From positions 1-44,102 of IMG/VR virus record IMGVR_UViG_3300009506_001799: 44,102 nt of DNA; one strand, 5' to 3'. Shown piece after piece: positions 8,219 through 16,413 of this stretch. The number at the start of each line of letters is the position of its first letter. The first letter of the stretch is position 1. A program made the position numbers and the translations under genes. The notes under the pieces were generated by a model. The model did no database searches. It saw nothing but the letters and a program-made list of their open reading frames with translations, and was not told the origin of the DNA. Source of the DNA: a virus.

Positions 8219-8670
8219 AAACCCTCGGCGGCAGAGAGTTCCTCCTCGCTGATGCCATCGGACTGCGCGATGGCCTTTACGATGCGGGTCACATCGCGCT
8301 GCGTCATGCCGGATGACTCGATCTCCTTCGCAAGCTGCTCGGCGAAGGCGCGGTCCGGGCCGTTGGGCCCCGGCGTCGTCTCAAACTCGATGTCCTTGTG
8401 ATCCTTCAGCGCGAACCAGACCATGATGCAGGACTGCAGATGGCTGGCGAAAGCCTCCTGCGCCTTGAAGTCCGGGTCGTGCTCGTTCACCAGGTACGCG
8501 GGCGGCGCCCCCTTCTGCTTGATGAGCTGCTTCGGGGGGGCCGGTGGCGGGACGATCATGAGCGCGCGCTGCGCCGTGCCTGCGGGCGGTACGACGAACT
8601 CCAGCTCGACGCCGTCGCTGAGTTGGACGGTTGCCGTCTTGCGGCGGAACGCCTGGCCCTTCATCTTCAT
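8209..8670 (-). CDS. Tail assembly chaperone (gpG-like)
   Basis: A 153-aa protein directly upstream of the tape measure and downstream of the tail tube, the standard position for the shorter tail assembly chaperone. It begins with MKMKGQAFRRKTATV and ends ISEEELSAAEGFSA at a TAG just after a T5 run where a -1 shift can produce a longer fusion. Chaperones of this type coat the tape measure while tube subunits assemble and are absent from the virion. Identification rests on position and the frameshift signature more than on sequence. Confidence 0.75.
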   Translation of the reverse strand: MKMKGQAFRRKTATVQLSDGVELEFVVPPAGTAQRALMIVPPPAPPKQLIKQKGAPPAYLVNEHDPDFKAQEAFASHLQSCIMVWFALKDHKDIEFETTPGPNGPDRAFAEQLAKEIESSGMTQRDVTRIVKAIAQSDGISEEELSAAEGFSA

Positions 8671-8696
8671 CGGGGGAGCTGTCCTTCCTGTCGCTA

Positions 8697-9197
8697 CTAG
8701 GCTGCGGGGCGCGTCACGGCGACCGACATCGCCGTGCCACGTACGCGCAGCGTGTTGGCCTCCTCGCCCTCGGCGAACTCAACCTCATCGGCGTGGAAGT
8801 CGGTGAACGTGTGCAGCTCGTTCTTGCCGCCCGAGACGGGGTTCGCGACGGTGAACGCGAGGTCGACGCAGTACGAGTCATCGCTGGCCAGGCGCGTGCT
8901 CACCCAGGCTGCGGCGTTGCCCTTCTGCTTGAGAGCCTCGTACGGCGTCGGGGTCTCGCTGGCCCCGGTGTCCGAGATCATCGTCGAGTACTCCATGGAG
9001 AACTCGACCTCGACGAACTGCGCCGGGGGCTCGCGGAAACCGGCGGCCGCGCCTCGGTCGGTGCGGCGTATGGCGGTCGCGTTCTCGGTGTAGCTCAGGC
9101 CGCCGTTGTCGTTGATCACCGTGACCGAGTTCGAGTCGTCATCCGAGATGACGAGCGTTCCGTCCTTCAGATTCCGCTGTACCGGGTCGTACGCCAT
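8697..9197 (-). CDS. Major tail tube protein
   Basis: A 166-aa, beta-strand-rich protein without cysteine clusters or membrane segments, located between the tail terminator-like and chaperone genes. Sequence such as VEVEFSMEYSTMI and LHTFTDFHADEVEFAEGEEANTLRVRGTA fits the tube-fold pattern. It would polymerise into the tail tube around the tape measure. No sheath protein is encoded next to it, which argues for a non-contractile tail. Confidence 0.7.
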   Translation of the reverse strand: MAYDPVQRNLKDGTLVISDDDSNSVTVINDNGGLSYTENATAIRRTDRGAAAGFREPPAQFVEVEFSMEYSTMISDTGASETPTPYEALKQKGNAAAWVSTRLASDDSYCVDLAFTVANPVSGGKNELHTFTDFHADEVEFAEGEEANTLRVRGTAMSVAVTRPAA

Positions 9198-9212
9198 CTC
9201 ACACCTCCGTGG

Positions 9213-9890
9213 TCACGAGCTCTGGTATCGCCCCGCGACTCTCACCAGGACCTGCTGCTCCTCGCGGTCCAGGACCTGCCCCTCGAGCGACGGCTTCTTG
9301 AGGCGCAGGATCTTCCCCGTGCTGATGTGGAAGTCCTGCTCCTCGAGCGTCGCGCGAACCATCTCTGCGATCTCCCACGCCCTGCCGAGATTCGTCACCT
9401 TCTTCACCACGGCGTAGGCGTCGATTCCGAACTGCGATCGCCTCTCTCCCGCGCGCCCGCCGGACGGGCCGAGCGTCGACGGGAAGACCTGGATCCGTTC
9501 GTCATACGCCTCGGGGTTGAACGTCGCCCACGGGTACCAGATCGCGATCCCGCTTATAGATTCGGACAGTTCGGCACAGACTGCAGCGAGAATCTGCCGC
9601 GGTTCGCCACCGCTGCCGTCGCTCACGATGCAGCGGATCGGCGTGCTCGGCTTCGAGACGCTGCCGCCCTGCTCCGCTATGCCGAGGAACTCGTTCACGC
9701 CCGCGGTGAGCCCGGTGATCTGCTTCGTCCCGGACCCGGTGAGCGTGGTCCCGAACGTCGACCAGCCGCCATCGGCCAGCCGGTACTCGAACGAGATCTC
9801 GTCGGCCGGGTCCCCGGCGACCACGGTCAGCGTCGCCGAGGTCCCCGTCTCGTCGTCGGCGGCCGCGGTGATCTGCGGTCTATCGGGCAT
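9213..9890 (-). CDS. Tail terminator-like protein with N-terminal Ig/FN3-like domain
   Basis: A 225-aa protein. Residues 1-90 look like a fibronectin-III or Ig-type domain (repeated strands ATLTVVAG, ISFEYRLADGGW, KQITGLTAGVNEFLGIAEQ). Residues about 95-225 resemble tail terminator/completion proteins (LAAVCAELSESISG then an alpha/beta segment ending LVRVAGRYQS). It is encoded just upstream of the tail tube, where tail terminators usually lie. Ig-like modules on virion proteins often bind surface carbohydrate weakly. Both domain calls are by pattern. Confidence 0.55.
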   Translation of the reverse strand: MPDRPQITAAADDETGTSATLTVVAGDPADEISFEYRLADGGWSTFGTTLTGSGTKQITGLTAGVNEFLGIAEQGGSVSKPSTPIRCIVSDGSGGEPRQILAAVCAELSESISGIAIWYPWATFNPEAYDERIQVFPSTLGPSGGRAGERRSQFGIDAYAVVKKVTNLGRAWEIAEMVRATLEEQDFHISTGKILRLKKPSLEGQVLDREEQQVLVRVAGRYQSS

Positions 9891-10071
9891 GGTTCACCTC
9901 GTACTTCTTCCCGTTCCCGTTCTGGCGGCGGTACCGGTTCCGCCGCTTCCGGGCCTTCGACAGCTCCGCGGCGATCTCCGCGGCCTTCTGATCGAGCCCT
10001 GCCGCGCGCGCCAGGGCGAGGTCGAGCTCGAGCATGGAGACGCGCGCGGAATGCATGGGCTCGTGGTTCAC
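9880..10071 (-). CDS. Small basic hypothetical protein (63 aa)
   Basis: Unrecognised. The protein is helical and basic, with an Ala-rich stretch (LALARAAGLDQKAAEIAAEL) and an RKRRNRYRRQNGNGKK segment. It overlaps the next gene by 11 bp and the previous one by 4 bp (10068-10071), so it sits in the same late transcript. It is supported by this tight packing and by sensible composition. Confidence 0.5.
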   Translation of the reverse strand: MNHEPMHSARVSMLELDLALARAAGLDQKAAEIAAELSKARKRRNRYRRQNGNGKKYEVNHAR

Positions 10072-10523
10072 TTCTTCCGGCTCCTCTTCGGCTTCATCGG
10101 CGCCGGCTGGGCCGGCTTCGTTTCTTCGGCCGGCTGGTCCTTCTTCGGCTCGAGGACCTCCGCTTCGTCGCCAGCGATGTCCCCGGTCTTGTAGTCGATC
10201 AGGTGCGGACGCACGCCCAGCTGCTTCGCGAGGGAATTGATCTCGTTGTCGACCGCCCGGTTCGAGGTGCGGACGTCCTTGTGGAGCTTCTGCAGCTTCT
10301 CCGCTTCGGCGAGGGTGAGTTCCTTCACGATCTTCTCGCCCTCGAGCGGGTCGACGATCGCGCCGAGGACGTGATGGACCTGGCGCTTGAACACCCTGTA
10401 CTTCTTCGCGAGCCGCTCGCGCTCCTCGTCGAGCGCGTCGACGGCCTTCTCGACCTTCTTCGTCAGGCCGTCCAGCTTCCAGTACGCCTCACCGCTGATG
10501 CACCGCTTCTTCTTCTCCGGCAT
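10068..10523 (-). CDS. Coiled-coil, Lys-rich late protein (151 aa)
   Basis: Unrecognised function. Residues about 15-110 form a long charged helix or coiled coil (KKVEKAVDALDEERERLAKK, then EAEKLQKLHKDVRTSNRAVD). The end is a Pro/Lys/Ala-rich tail finishing KPKRSRKK. A short RBS-like stretch (AAGGATCC) precedes the ATG. It lies in the connector-to-tail part of the late operon between two other unknown small genes, so a head-tail assembly role is plausible. Confidence 0.6.
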   Translation of the reverse strand: MPEKKKRCISGEAYWKLDGLTKKVEKAVDALDEERERLAKKYRVFKRQVHHVLGAIVDPLEGEKIVKELTLAEAEKLQKLHKDVRTSNRAVDNEINSLAKQLGVRPHLIDYKTGDIAGDEAEVLEPKKDQPAEETKPAQPAPMKPKRSRKK

Positions 10524-10538
10524 CGGGGGATCCTTTCG

Positions 10539-10943
10539 TCAGTGCTTGTCCCAAAGATCGACCACGACCTCCGTCGGGATCTTCGCCTTAAACTGCGCCA
10601 GCACGGACGCAAGCGCGCCGCGCGCGATGTCGTACGCCTGGCGGAACTTCGTCTCGTGGTACGGCAGCCCGCGCTCCTCGCCCTCGGGCGCCTCGTCGTC
10701 GAGGTTCTCCGCGGGATCGTAGTCCTCGGGCTCGGTGATGTAGCCCTGCTCGAGCCAGCGCTTCAGCTCGCCGGGGTTGAGCGTGAGCTTCCGGCGCGGG
10801 CGATCGCGCCACGGCTTCCCCTGGTCGTCGACGAACTCGAGCACGAGCACCAGCTGCGAGCGCCGGTTGTCGCCCGCCGGCTCGGGGCCGACGCCGATGA
10901 TCTTGAAATCGGCCGGCTTGTTGGTGGGCCACTGAATCGCCAT
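10539..10943 (-). CDS. Hypothetical late protein (134 aa)
   Basis: Unrecognised. Acidic protein with a beta-rich first half (FKIIGVGPEPAGDN, LVLVLEFVDDQGKPW) and a helical second half (YHETKFRQAYDIARGALASVLAQF). It is preceded by the fibre-linked 98-aa gene with 1 bp between them. No motif points to catalysis. Position suggests a structural or assembly role. Confidence 0.6.
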   Translation of the reverse strand: MAIQWPTNKPADFKIIGVGPEPAGDNRRSQLVLVLEFVDDQGKPWRDRPRRKLTLNPGELKRWLEQGYITEPEDYDPAENLDDEAPEGEERGLPYHETKFRQAYDIARGALASVLAQFKAKIPTEVVVDLWDKH

Positions 10944-10944
10944 G

Positions 10945-11241
10945 TCAGTCCTCCTTGATCCTGATCAGCCCGCGCTCCGCCAATGCGCGCGCGAGGTCCT
11001 GTGCGAGCGTCGGCGACGAGAGCGAGAGCTCGCCATCCTGCCGTGGCGGAACGGGCGTCACGTGCCACACGCCATCGACGAACCGCAGCACGGTGTGCGG
11101 CTGCGCGGCCGGCGGCTCGAGGTCGGGGCCGGTGATCGGCACGCGCAGGTAGCGCGGCGCCTCGAGCTGCGGCTTGTGCCTCAAGTCGCCAATGTAGACG
11201 ACCAGGTTGTCGTCCTGTGTGTCGACGATGAACCCGCGCAT
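10945..11241 (-). CDS. Hypothetical late protein (98 aa)
   Basis: Unrecognised small protein starting MRGFIVDTQDDNLVVYIGD. ATG at 11241 is chosen because GGGAG lies 5 bases upstream. Longer upstream readings would run inside the fibre gene. Its start overlaps the stop of the tail fibre gene by one base, so expression is probably coupled to the fibre. A role as a fibre-associated or fibre-assembly protein is conceivable but not shown. Confidence 0.6.
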   Translation of the reverse strand: MRGFIVDTQDDNLVVYIGDLRHKPQLEAPRYLRVPITGPDLEPPAAQPHTVLRFVDGVWHVTPVPPRQDGELSLSSPTLAQDLARALAERGLIRIKED

Positions 11242-13739
11242 CACGGCTCCCTTCTGGTCATCATGCGAAAGCCGAAGACCTGGACGGTGAGCTGCGCCGC
11301 GCCGCTGTTCTCCTCGACCGCGTAATCGATCTGCTGTGATGCGTCGACCACCACCTGGGCGCGGCCGCCGAGCTCGTCGAAGTTCCCCGCGGTCTGGACG
11401 CGCATGCCCTGTGCGGTGTTCGTCCAGCTGCTCGGCGGCGTCGTGCGCCACCAGATGCTGCCGTCGTCAGTGCTGGACGAGGACGTGTTGGACAGCTTGA
11501 AGAAGCAGTCTGCCTGGCACTTCGGCGGTACCGAGGACAGCGTGCCGGTTTCCCAGACCTGATGAGCTAGCGAGACGTCGGTGATGTCGACCGGCGGATT
11601 CGTGGACGCGTCACCCAAATAGACGAACACGTCGTCGATCTGCAGGAAGCGTATGATGTCGGACGAGCTGTCCGTTTTCACAGCGCCGATCAGGCGTTTG
11701 TAGTCGTACGAGCCCGGCATGGTCGGAGCGCTGAAGCTCGTCGAGAACAGCGCATCGACCGTCCCCGACGACGAGTCCTTGATAAGCCAGACGGCATACA
11801 GCGTCGACGCGGCGATCGAGCCGGTGTCGAGCCCGCCTGCGTTCGTGCCCTCGGACCAACTCGCATCGAGCTGCTTCGTGAGGGCCGTGCCGAGCGACAT
11901 GTCCTGCGAGCCCGCGGCGTCCTTGCATTCGCCGACGGAGATATCGACGTCGGCGTCGGGGTCCGTTGCGTTGTACGACAGGATAAGGCCGGCGATGTGG
12001 CAGCGCGGCATGGCGTTCGTGTTGGTGGCGAGCTCGTGCTCGCTGCCGGCGCCGTCCTGGAAGTAGAGCTTGTTGTCGGACTTGGTGTAGAGCTTGCCGT
12101 AGCCGGCGTCGTCAGTCGGGGTGGTGGTTTCCTTCAGGCAGAGGACGCCGCCTTTGAGGGTGAGGTCGGCGTAGTCGGAGGGTGAGTTCGTGTTGATGCC
12201 GACGTGGCCTTCGGTCACTGAGAGTTCGATCGTAGCCGTGCTGTCCAACGCTCCGTCGCGCCCGACAAAGAACCCGTCGTTCGAGCCACCGTCGTCCGTA
12301 TCATAGAGGAAGTAGGTGGACGCCTTACTCGTGATCAGCGTCGTGTTCGTGCCCTGGCCGGCGATCCAGTTGCGGTTCTGGCCCGAGTACTTCCCGATGA
12401 TGAACCCATAGGACGAGTTCAGAATCCTCGCGTTCCCCGACACGTCCAGCGTGTAGGTGGGGGTCATGCCGATGCCAACGCCGCTTGCGCCCACCACCAT
12501 CACATTGGAATTAAAGCGTGCCGCAGTGGCATAGGCGATGTCAACGTAGCCGATCCCCCCTGCGTAGACGTACTCTGTACCTGCAGTCGTGCCAGAGGCA
12601 ACATAGTAGGTCCGCCGGGCATTGCTCATGACAATGTGGCCGGCGGAGTTCGTCCGCCACTGTTCAACGAATGCTGCCGTCGAGTCGTCGCGGTATCCGA
12701 CGATCAGCGAGTCGCCACCGTCGCGGGCGATACATGCCGCGTTCGACTCCTGCGAGATAGTGACAAATGCCTGAATGCTGTTGTCGACAATGCAGAACGT
12801 CGGGGATGAACCGGCAATGGTCAACGTGTGACTACCGTATACATCGAGAGCCGATGTGCCAATGCCTACGTCGCCCGCGAAGTAGTTCTTCGTGCCGGTA
12901 CCAGTCTGATAGACCCCCCAGTGATTCGTGATTGTGCCAGCACTGCTCAGGCCCTCAATGTAGACACCGTACGCATTGGTGATGGTCCGTTCGCCACTCG
13001 CGCCGGCCGAGTAGATCCCGGTCCGGGCCCAGATGGCCCTCTGGTCGGCGAGCGTGCCCTCAAAGCCGGAGTCGTTGATGTGCATCTGCGTCGCGTACCC
13101 AACGAGATAGCCGCTCTCAGTTTCACCGGCCGGGATGACAACGTTATGTGCCGCGACGTAGTGGATGATGTTGTAGTGGGTCCCGCTGGTCGTGAGCGTG
13201 ACGTTGAAGTCCTGGTAGAACGCGAACGTGCCAGCGTCGGTCTTGTCGACACGCATCTGCAGTGGATAGCTGGGGCTGACGCCGATTCCGATGTTGCCGT
13301 AGAACCGTGCGGATCCTGTCATGAAGCGATGTTGGGTCGCAGCGTAGTAATCCGAGTAGCCAGCACCGCCACTCGTGAGGACCTCGGTCCCCGAGAACTT
13401 GAACCCATCCGCCGTGATCGAGTAGCTGCCGACGTCCCAATCACCACTCAGCCCTCGCGTCCCGGCGCAGAGCACGTATTGCGTGTGATCGTCATCGCCG
13501 AGACCGAGCAGGCCGCCGTGGTCCGTGTTGCTGCCGTCGGCGTAGCCGAGCGCATGCTCGGCGCCGGCGCCGTCCTGGTAGTAGAGCGTATGGTCCGACT
13601 TGGTGTAGAGCTTGCCGCGGTCCGCGACCGCGTCGGGCGTGGTCGTCTCGTCGATCTCGAGGTAGAGCGAGTTCTTGACCGCGTACCCGCCGAGGTCGAG
13701 GTTGCGCGAGAGCGCGTAGTAGTCGTCGGGGAAGCCCAT
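11241..13739 (-). CDS. Tail fibre / receptor-binding protein
   Basis: An 832-aa protein, Gly/Ser/Thr-rich with low Lys, typical of fibres. It contains the phage-fibre style DDDHTQY motif near residue 80, many short Gly-Asn-rich beta repeats (GNIGIGVSPSYPLQM, GVGIGMTPTYTLDVSGNA, GHVGINTNSPSDYADL), and a duplicated unit GKLYTKSD..LYxQDGAG..H near residues 42-64 and 558-580. No chaperone-type peptidase end was recognised. The gene sits among connector genes upstream of the tail tube, rather than after the hub, an unusual place for a fibre. The base composition is visibly less GC-rich in its middle. It probably determines host binding. Confidence 0.75.
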   Translation of the reverse strand: MGFPDDYYALSRNLDLGGYAVKNSLYLEIDETTTPDAVADRGKLYTKSDHTLYYQDGAGAEHALGYADGSNTDHGGLLGLGDDDHTQYVLCAGTRGLSGDWDVGSYSITADGFKFSGTEVLTSGGAGYSDYYAATQHRFMTGSARFYGNIGIGVSPSYPLQMRVDKTDAGTFAFYQDFNVTLTTSGTHYNIIHYVAAHNVVIPAGETESGYLVGYATQMHINDSGFEGTLADQRAIWARTGIYSAGASGERTITNAYGVYIEGLSSAGTITNHWGVYQTGTGTKNYFAGDVGIGTSALDVYGSHTLTIAGSSPTFCIVDNSIQAFVTISQESNAACIARDGGDSLIVGYRDDSTAAFVEQWRTNSAGHIVMSNARRTYYVASGTTAGTEYVYAGGIGYVDIAYATAARFNSNVMVVGASGVGIGMTPTYTLDVSGNARILNSSYGFIIGKYSGQNRNWIAGQGTNTTLITSKASTYFLYDTDDGGSNDGFFVGRDGALDSTATIELSVTEGHVGINTNSPSDYADLTLKGGVLCLKETTTPTDDAGYGKLYTKSDNKLYFQDGAGSEHELATNTNAMPRCHIAGLILSYNATDPDADVDISVGECKDAAGSQDMSLGTALTKQLDASWSEGTNAGGLDTGSIAASTLYAVWLIKDSSSGTVDALFSTSFSAPTMPGSYDYKRLIGAVKTDSSSDIIRFLQIDDVFVYLGDASTNPPVDITDVSLAHQVWETGTLSSVPPKCQADCFFKLSNTSSSSTDDGSIWWRTTPPSSWTNTAQGMRVQTAGNFDELGGRAQVVVDASQQIDYAVEENSGAAQLTVQVFGFRMMTRREP
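12045..12098 (-). repeat. Intragenic fibre repeat, copy 2
   Basis: A 54-base segment nearly identical to 13563-13616, encoding the GKLYTKSDNKLYFQDGAG version of the duplicated fibre motif. The two copies are in direct orientation about 1.5 kb apart and could recombine to shorten the fibre. Confidence 0.7.
13563..13616 (-). repeat. Intragenic fibre repeat, copy 1
   Basis: The partner of 12045-12098, encoding GKLYTKSDHTLYYQDGAG near the N-terminus of the fibre. Most differences between the copies are isolated base changes. Confidence 0.7.
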
Positions 13740-13748
13740 GCGTGACCT

Positions 13749-13970
13749 CTACGGCCGCTGCTGCCTGTCGATCTTCGACTCGATACGATCGAGCTGCGCC
13801 TTGATCGTCTCGTACTGCGTCTCGAGCCGGGCGATGCGCTCACGGAGGTCGCCGACCTGGCAGCGGTTTTCGGTGGCCTGCGCCCACACGACGCCGCAGA
13901 CGCCCATGACGATCGCGAACGCGACGCCCGCCAGCCACACACGCCACTTGCCGTTGCCATTGCTGTTCAT
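13749..13970 (-). CDS. Small membrane-anchored coiled-coil protein (73 aa)
   Basis: After a short polar start (MNSNGNGKWR) there is one hydrophobic segment at about residues 11-30 (VWLAGVAFAIVMGVCGVVWA) and then a coiled coil (LRERIARLETQYETIKAQLDRIESKIDR). This single-span, coiled-coil-outside pattern occurs in phage lysis accessory proteins such as Rz-type inner-membrane spanins, but also in other small phage proteins. It is encoded between the fibre gene and a connector gene. It is the best lysis-related candidate in the late arm, at low certainty. Confidence 0.6.
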   Translation of the reverse strand: MNSNGNGKWRVWLAGVAFAIVMGVCGVVWAQATENRCQVGDLRERIARLETQYETIKAQLDRIESKIDRQQRP

Positions 13971-13971
13971 G

Positions 13972-14523
13972 TCAGTCCTCCCTCGTGAACCCGTCGAAGC
14001 TCTTCTCGACGTGGCGTCTGATGTGACGCATCGCCCGGTACAGAGCGAGCGACGGCCGCGTGCCGGGGTGGCGCACCTTCTTGCGGAACACGTAGGTCCC
14101 GTCGCTGCCGATGAAGCGCAGCGCCTTCGCGCGCCGCGCCGCGATCTCGTGCGGCTTCGAGCCGAGCTCGATCGGACGGATATACCGTACCGCGTTCGTC
14201 AGGATCACGTACGGCCGTGGCCCGGTCAGCCGCGCCTCGTATGATCCTTCCCGCATCCCCTTTGCGACGCCCGGGCCGCGAACGCCGATGTGAGCACCGA
14301 CGCTGCGCGCGAACGGGATCCAGCCGCCGCGCGCCCGACCGCTGACTCCGGGTGTCAAAGGGATCACCGAGCGCGTGAGGTCTATCGCCAGCTTCTTCAC
14401 CGCGATGCCGGCCTTCTCCGGCGCGATCACGCCGATGAATCGCGCGATCGATCGCTCGAAGCGGTCCGTCTCCATGTGGAAGACCGACTCGCGATAGCTC
14501 ACCGAATGCTCGCGCCAGCGCAT
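13972..14523 (-). CDS. HK97 gp10-like head-tail connector/tail completion protein
   Basis: A 183-aa basic protein. The central part (AIDLTRSVIPLTPGVSGRARGGW, then a segment ending YVILTNAVRYIRPIELGSKPHEI) matches the pattern of HK97 gp10-type proteins, which join head and tail. The start at 14523 follows a GAGGAAG sequence about 9 bases upstream. An internal ATG at 14475 lacks a good RBS. It lies 3 bp after the preceding connector-region gene. Confidence 0.6.
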   Translation of the reverse strand: MRWREHSVSYRESVFHMETDRFERSIARFIGVIAPEKAGIAVKKLAIDLTRSVIPLTPGVSGRARGGWIPFARSVGAHIGVRGPGVAKGMREGSYEARLTGPRPYVILTNAVRYIRPIELGSKPHEIAARRAKALRFIGSDGTYVFRKKVRHPGTRPSLALYRAMRHIRRHVEKSFDGFTRED

Positions 14524-14526
14524 GCA

Positions 14527-14886
14527 TCACGTCTTCCTCACGATGACGTCGTACTCGATCTGGTCCTGGTCGAGCGCGAACGACACCACGTACCACGTGT
14601 CCGAGCCGATGGCGATCTCGTCGTCGGCCTGAGGCGTCGACGTCAGGTCCGACGCGAGCACCTTGAAATGCTGATCGCCTTCGACCACACCAACGCCCGC
14701 CATGATCTCGCGCTTCGTCACCGGCCCGGCGCGGACGATCGTCACCGTGTCGTCGGTGAAGTCGGGCGTCTCCGTCAGCGTGGCGGCCGCGACCGAGTGA
14801 TCACCGCCGTGCTTCCACGTAGCGGACACGCCGCTGTCGGCGTAGACGAGTGCGGCGTCAGCGGCCGCTTCGTAGTCCAGGCTCAT
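14527..14886 (-). CDS. Head-tail connector region protein (119 aa)
   Basis: A beta-rich protein starting MSLDYEAAADAALVYADSG. Sequence such as VTKREIMAGVGVVEGDQHFKVL and IAIGSDTWYVVSFALDQDQ resembles small stopper or head-closure proteins of tailed phages. ATG at 14886 is preferred because GAGGGCGG lies just upstream and upstream readings run inside the neighbouring gene in another frame. Assignment is by position plus general character. Confidence 0.55.
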   Translation of the reverse strand: MSLDYEAAADAALVYADSGVSATWKHGGDHSVAAATLTETPDFTDDTVTIVRAGPVTKREIMAGVGVVEGDQHFKVLASDLTSTPQADDEIAIGSDTWYVVSFALDQDQIEYDVIVRKT

Positions 14887-14896
14887 GGCGCCGCCC

Positions 14897-15127
14897 TCAG
14901 ATCGCCGGATCCTCGAAGACCGTCTCTTCCTCACACGGCAGCGACTCGAGCTCTTCGCGGAGATCCTTCGCCAGTGCACGCAGCTCGCGCAGCCGCGCCG
15001 TCTTGTCGAACTTACGGCCGCCGGCTTCGTAGTTGATGAGCTTCCCGTCGGCATCGGCGACCAGCGCGGAGATCGCGGACTGCACCGCGTCGAGCTCCGT
15101 CTGGATGTCGTCTTCGGTCCTGGCCAT
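14897..15127 (-). CDS. gpW-like head-tail joining protein (76 aa)
   Basis: A small helical protein with the layout of gpW-type connectors: an N-terminal helix (IQTELDAVQSAISALV), a short hairpin around DGKLINYEAGGRKFDKTA, and a second helix (LRELRALAKDLREELES). Length matches the family. It is encoded immediately downstream of the major capsid gene, where gpW-like proteins of transposable phages often lie. Confidence 0.6.
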   Translation of the reverse strand: MARTEDDIQTELDAVQSAISALVADADGKLINYEAGGRKFDKTARLRELRALAKDLREELESLPCEEETVFEDPAI

Positions 15128-15158
15128 GATGCCTCCGGATCACGTCCGCCAAGTATTT

Positions 15159-15196
15159 GGGGCCGGGGCCGCACACATGGCGCCTGCCCCGGCCCC
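15159..15196 (-). terminator. Strong hairpin after the capsid gene, likely attenuator
   Basis: An 11-bp perfect inverted repeat GGGGCCGGGGC / GCCCCGGCCCC with a 16-base loop, in the only sizable gap (15128-15228) of this part of the late arm. It lies just after the major capsid stop. There is no clear U-tract on the transcript side, so it may be a partial terminator or an RNA 3'-end stabiliser that raises capsid expression over downstream connector genes. Function is inferred. Confidence 0.55.
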
Positions 15197-15228
15197 CTCC
15201 CCCGAATGGAGTTTGACCGTCCGCGCTG

Positions 15229-16413
15229 CTACGCGGTGCTCTTCACTACGTACGCGTCGTCGGTCGCGCTGACCTCGCCGTACTCGCTGGCGCGCACGCG
15301 GAGGACGACGTCCGCCTCGAACCAGCGCTCGCCCTGACGCAGCTCCTCGAGCACCCTGAGCAGCCACTTGTAGAACCAGCGGAACTGCTTCTTGAAGGCG
15401 CCGACGTACCAGGTGCTCGTGCTCTGCGCATCGAGCAGGTTGCTCGACAGCGGGCGCAGCCTGCCCCGGTACGGGTTGGACGCGCGCGTGATCGGGCCGG
15501 TGCCGCTGGACAGCGCGTCGTACTCGATCTCCGTCGCGTTGGCGACGCGGTGCGCCGTCGACTCGAGGGCCGACGGCACGAGCAGGATCATCTGCTGCGG
15601 GATGACGATCCGCTTGCCGGTGCCGTCGCGGTTCTTCGTGAACGCGGCGAACAGCGCCTTCGCGTTGTCGATGTCCGTCCAGTCGGCGAGTGCGTTCGTC
15701 GCGACGGCATTGACGCGGCTGGAGTTCGTGCCGGCGCTCGTGCGGTAGAGCGCCTCGGCCGAGCCCTGCGGCTGGAACACGGTGCTGTTGACGTCCTGCA
15801 CGCCGTCGAGGATCCGCGACTCCTTGTCGTCGGCCATGATCTCGCCGACGTCGCGCGCGCGGCCCAGCAGCTGGCCCGTCTGGTCCTCGAGGATCACGTC
15901 CTCGTTGACCTCGATGATGAGGCCCTTCTTGATCTGCTCGGCCGTGCTGTACCGCTCGGTCGCGAACGGCAGGACCGGGTACGTGGCGCCCGGCTTGACC
16001 GTGCCGGGCTCCGGCGCGCCTTCCAGGCCCGCGACCTTCACGTCGCGCCGGTTCTCCTGCTGCTCGGTGACGAGCTCCCGCCAGATGTAGTCCGGCGAGT
16101 TGTACTTCGCCTCCAGCTCGCTGGAGATCAGCTGCGTCGTGATCTGCTTGAAGGCGGACACGCCGACCTCTGCCTCGCGGATCTCCTGCTCGGACAGGCC
16201 GCGCAGCGGCGCGAAGCCCATGCCCTCGCGGATCATCTCGTATGCGGGGCGCTGCGTGAACGCCTCGAAGAGATACCGGATGCTCGGAAAGTCGGCAGCG
16301 CGGAGCCGGTTCGCGTTGTCGTCGGGAAGGCGAAGGGCCTCCATGATGTTCGCAGCGACTTCGCGCACGCCGGCCGACGCCACCGCTTCGCGGAGGTTCC
16401 TGATGGTCGCCAT
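15229..16413 (-). CDS. Major capsid protein
   Basis: A 394-aa protein downstream of protease, scaffold and decoration-like genes, with size and composition typical of HK97-fold capsid subunits. Recognisable features include a helical N-terminal arm (residues 1-110), an E-loop-like stretch near LVTEQQENRRDVKV, and the C-terminal segment FKKQFRWFYKWLLRVLEELRQ then WFEADVVLRVRASEYGEVSATDDAYVV, which ends like capsid proteins of many siphophages. It should form the icosahedral shell. A strong hairpin follows the gene. Confidence 0.85.
   Translation of the reverse strand: MATIRNLREAVASAGVREVAANIMEALRLPDDNANRLRAADFPSIRYLFEAFTQRPAYEMIREGMGFAPLRGLSEQEIREAEVGVSAFKQITTQLISSELEAKYNSPDYIWRELVTEQQENRRDVKVAGLEGAPEPGTVKPGATYPVLPFATERYSTAEQIKKGLIIEVNEDVILEDQTGQLLGRARDVGEIMADDKESRILDGVQDVNSTVFQPQGSAEALYRTSAGTNSSRVNAVATNALADWTDIDNAKALFAAFTKNRDGTGKRIVIPQQMILLVPSALESTAHRVANATEIEYDALSSGTGPITRASNPYRGRLRPLSSNLLDAQSTSTWYVGAFKKQFRWFYKWLLRVLEELRQGERWFEADVVLRVRASEYGEVSATDDAYVVKSTA

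Noticed and set aside
9556-9569. ATAGATTCGGACAG is identical to the 18335-18348 site
   Set aside because: It lies in the middle of a confident tail gene with no gene start nearby. A few 14-base repeats are expected by chance in 44 kb, so I do not count it as part of the motif family.
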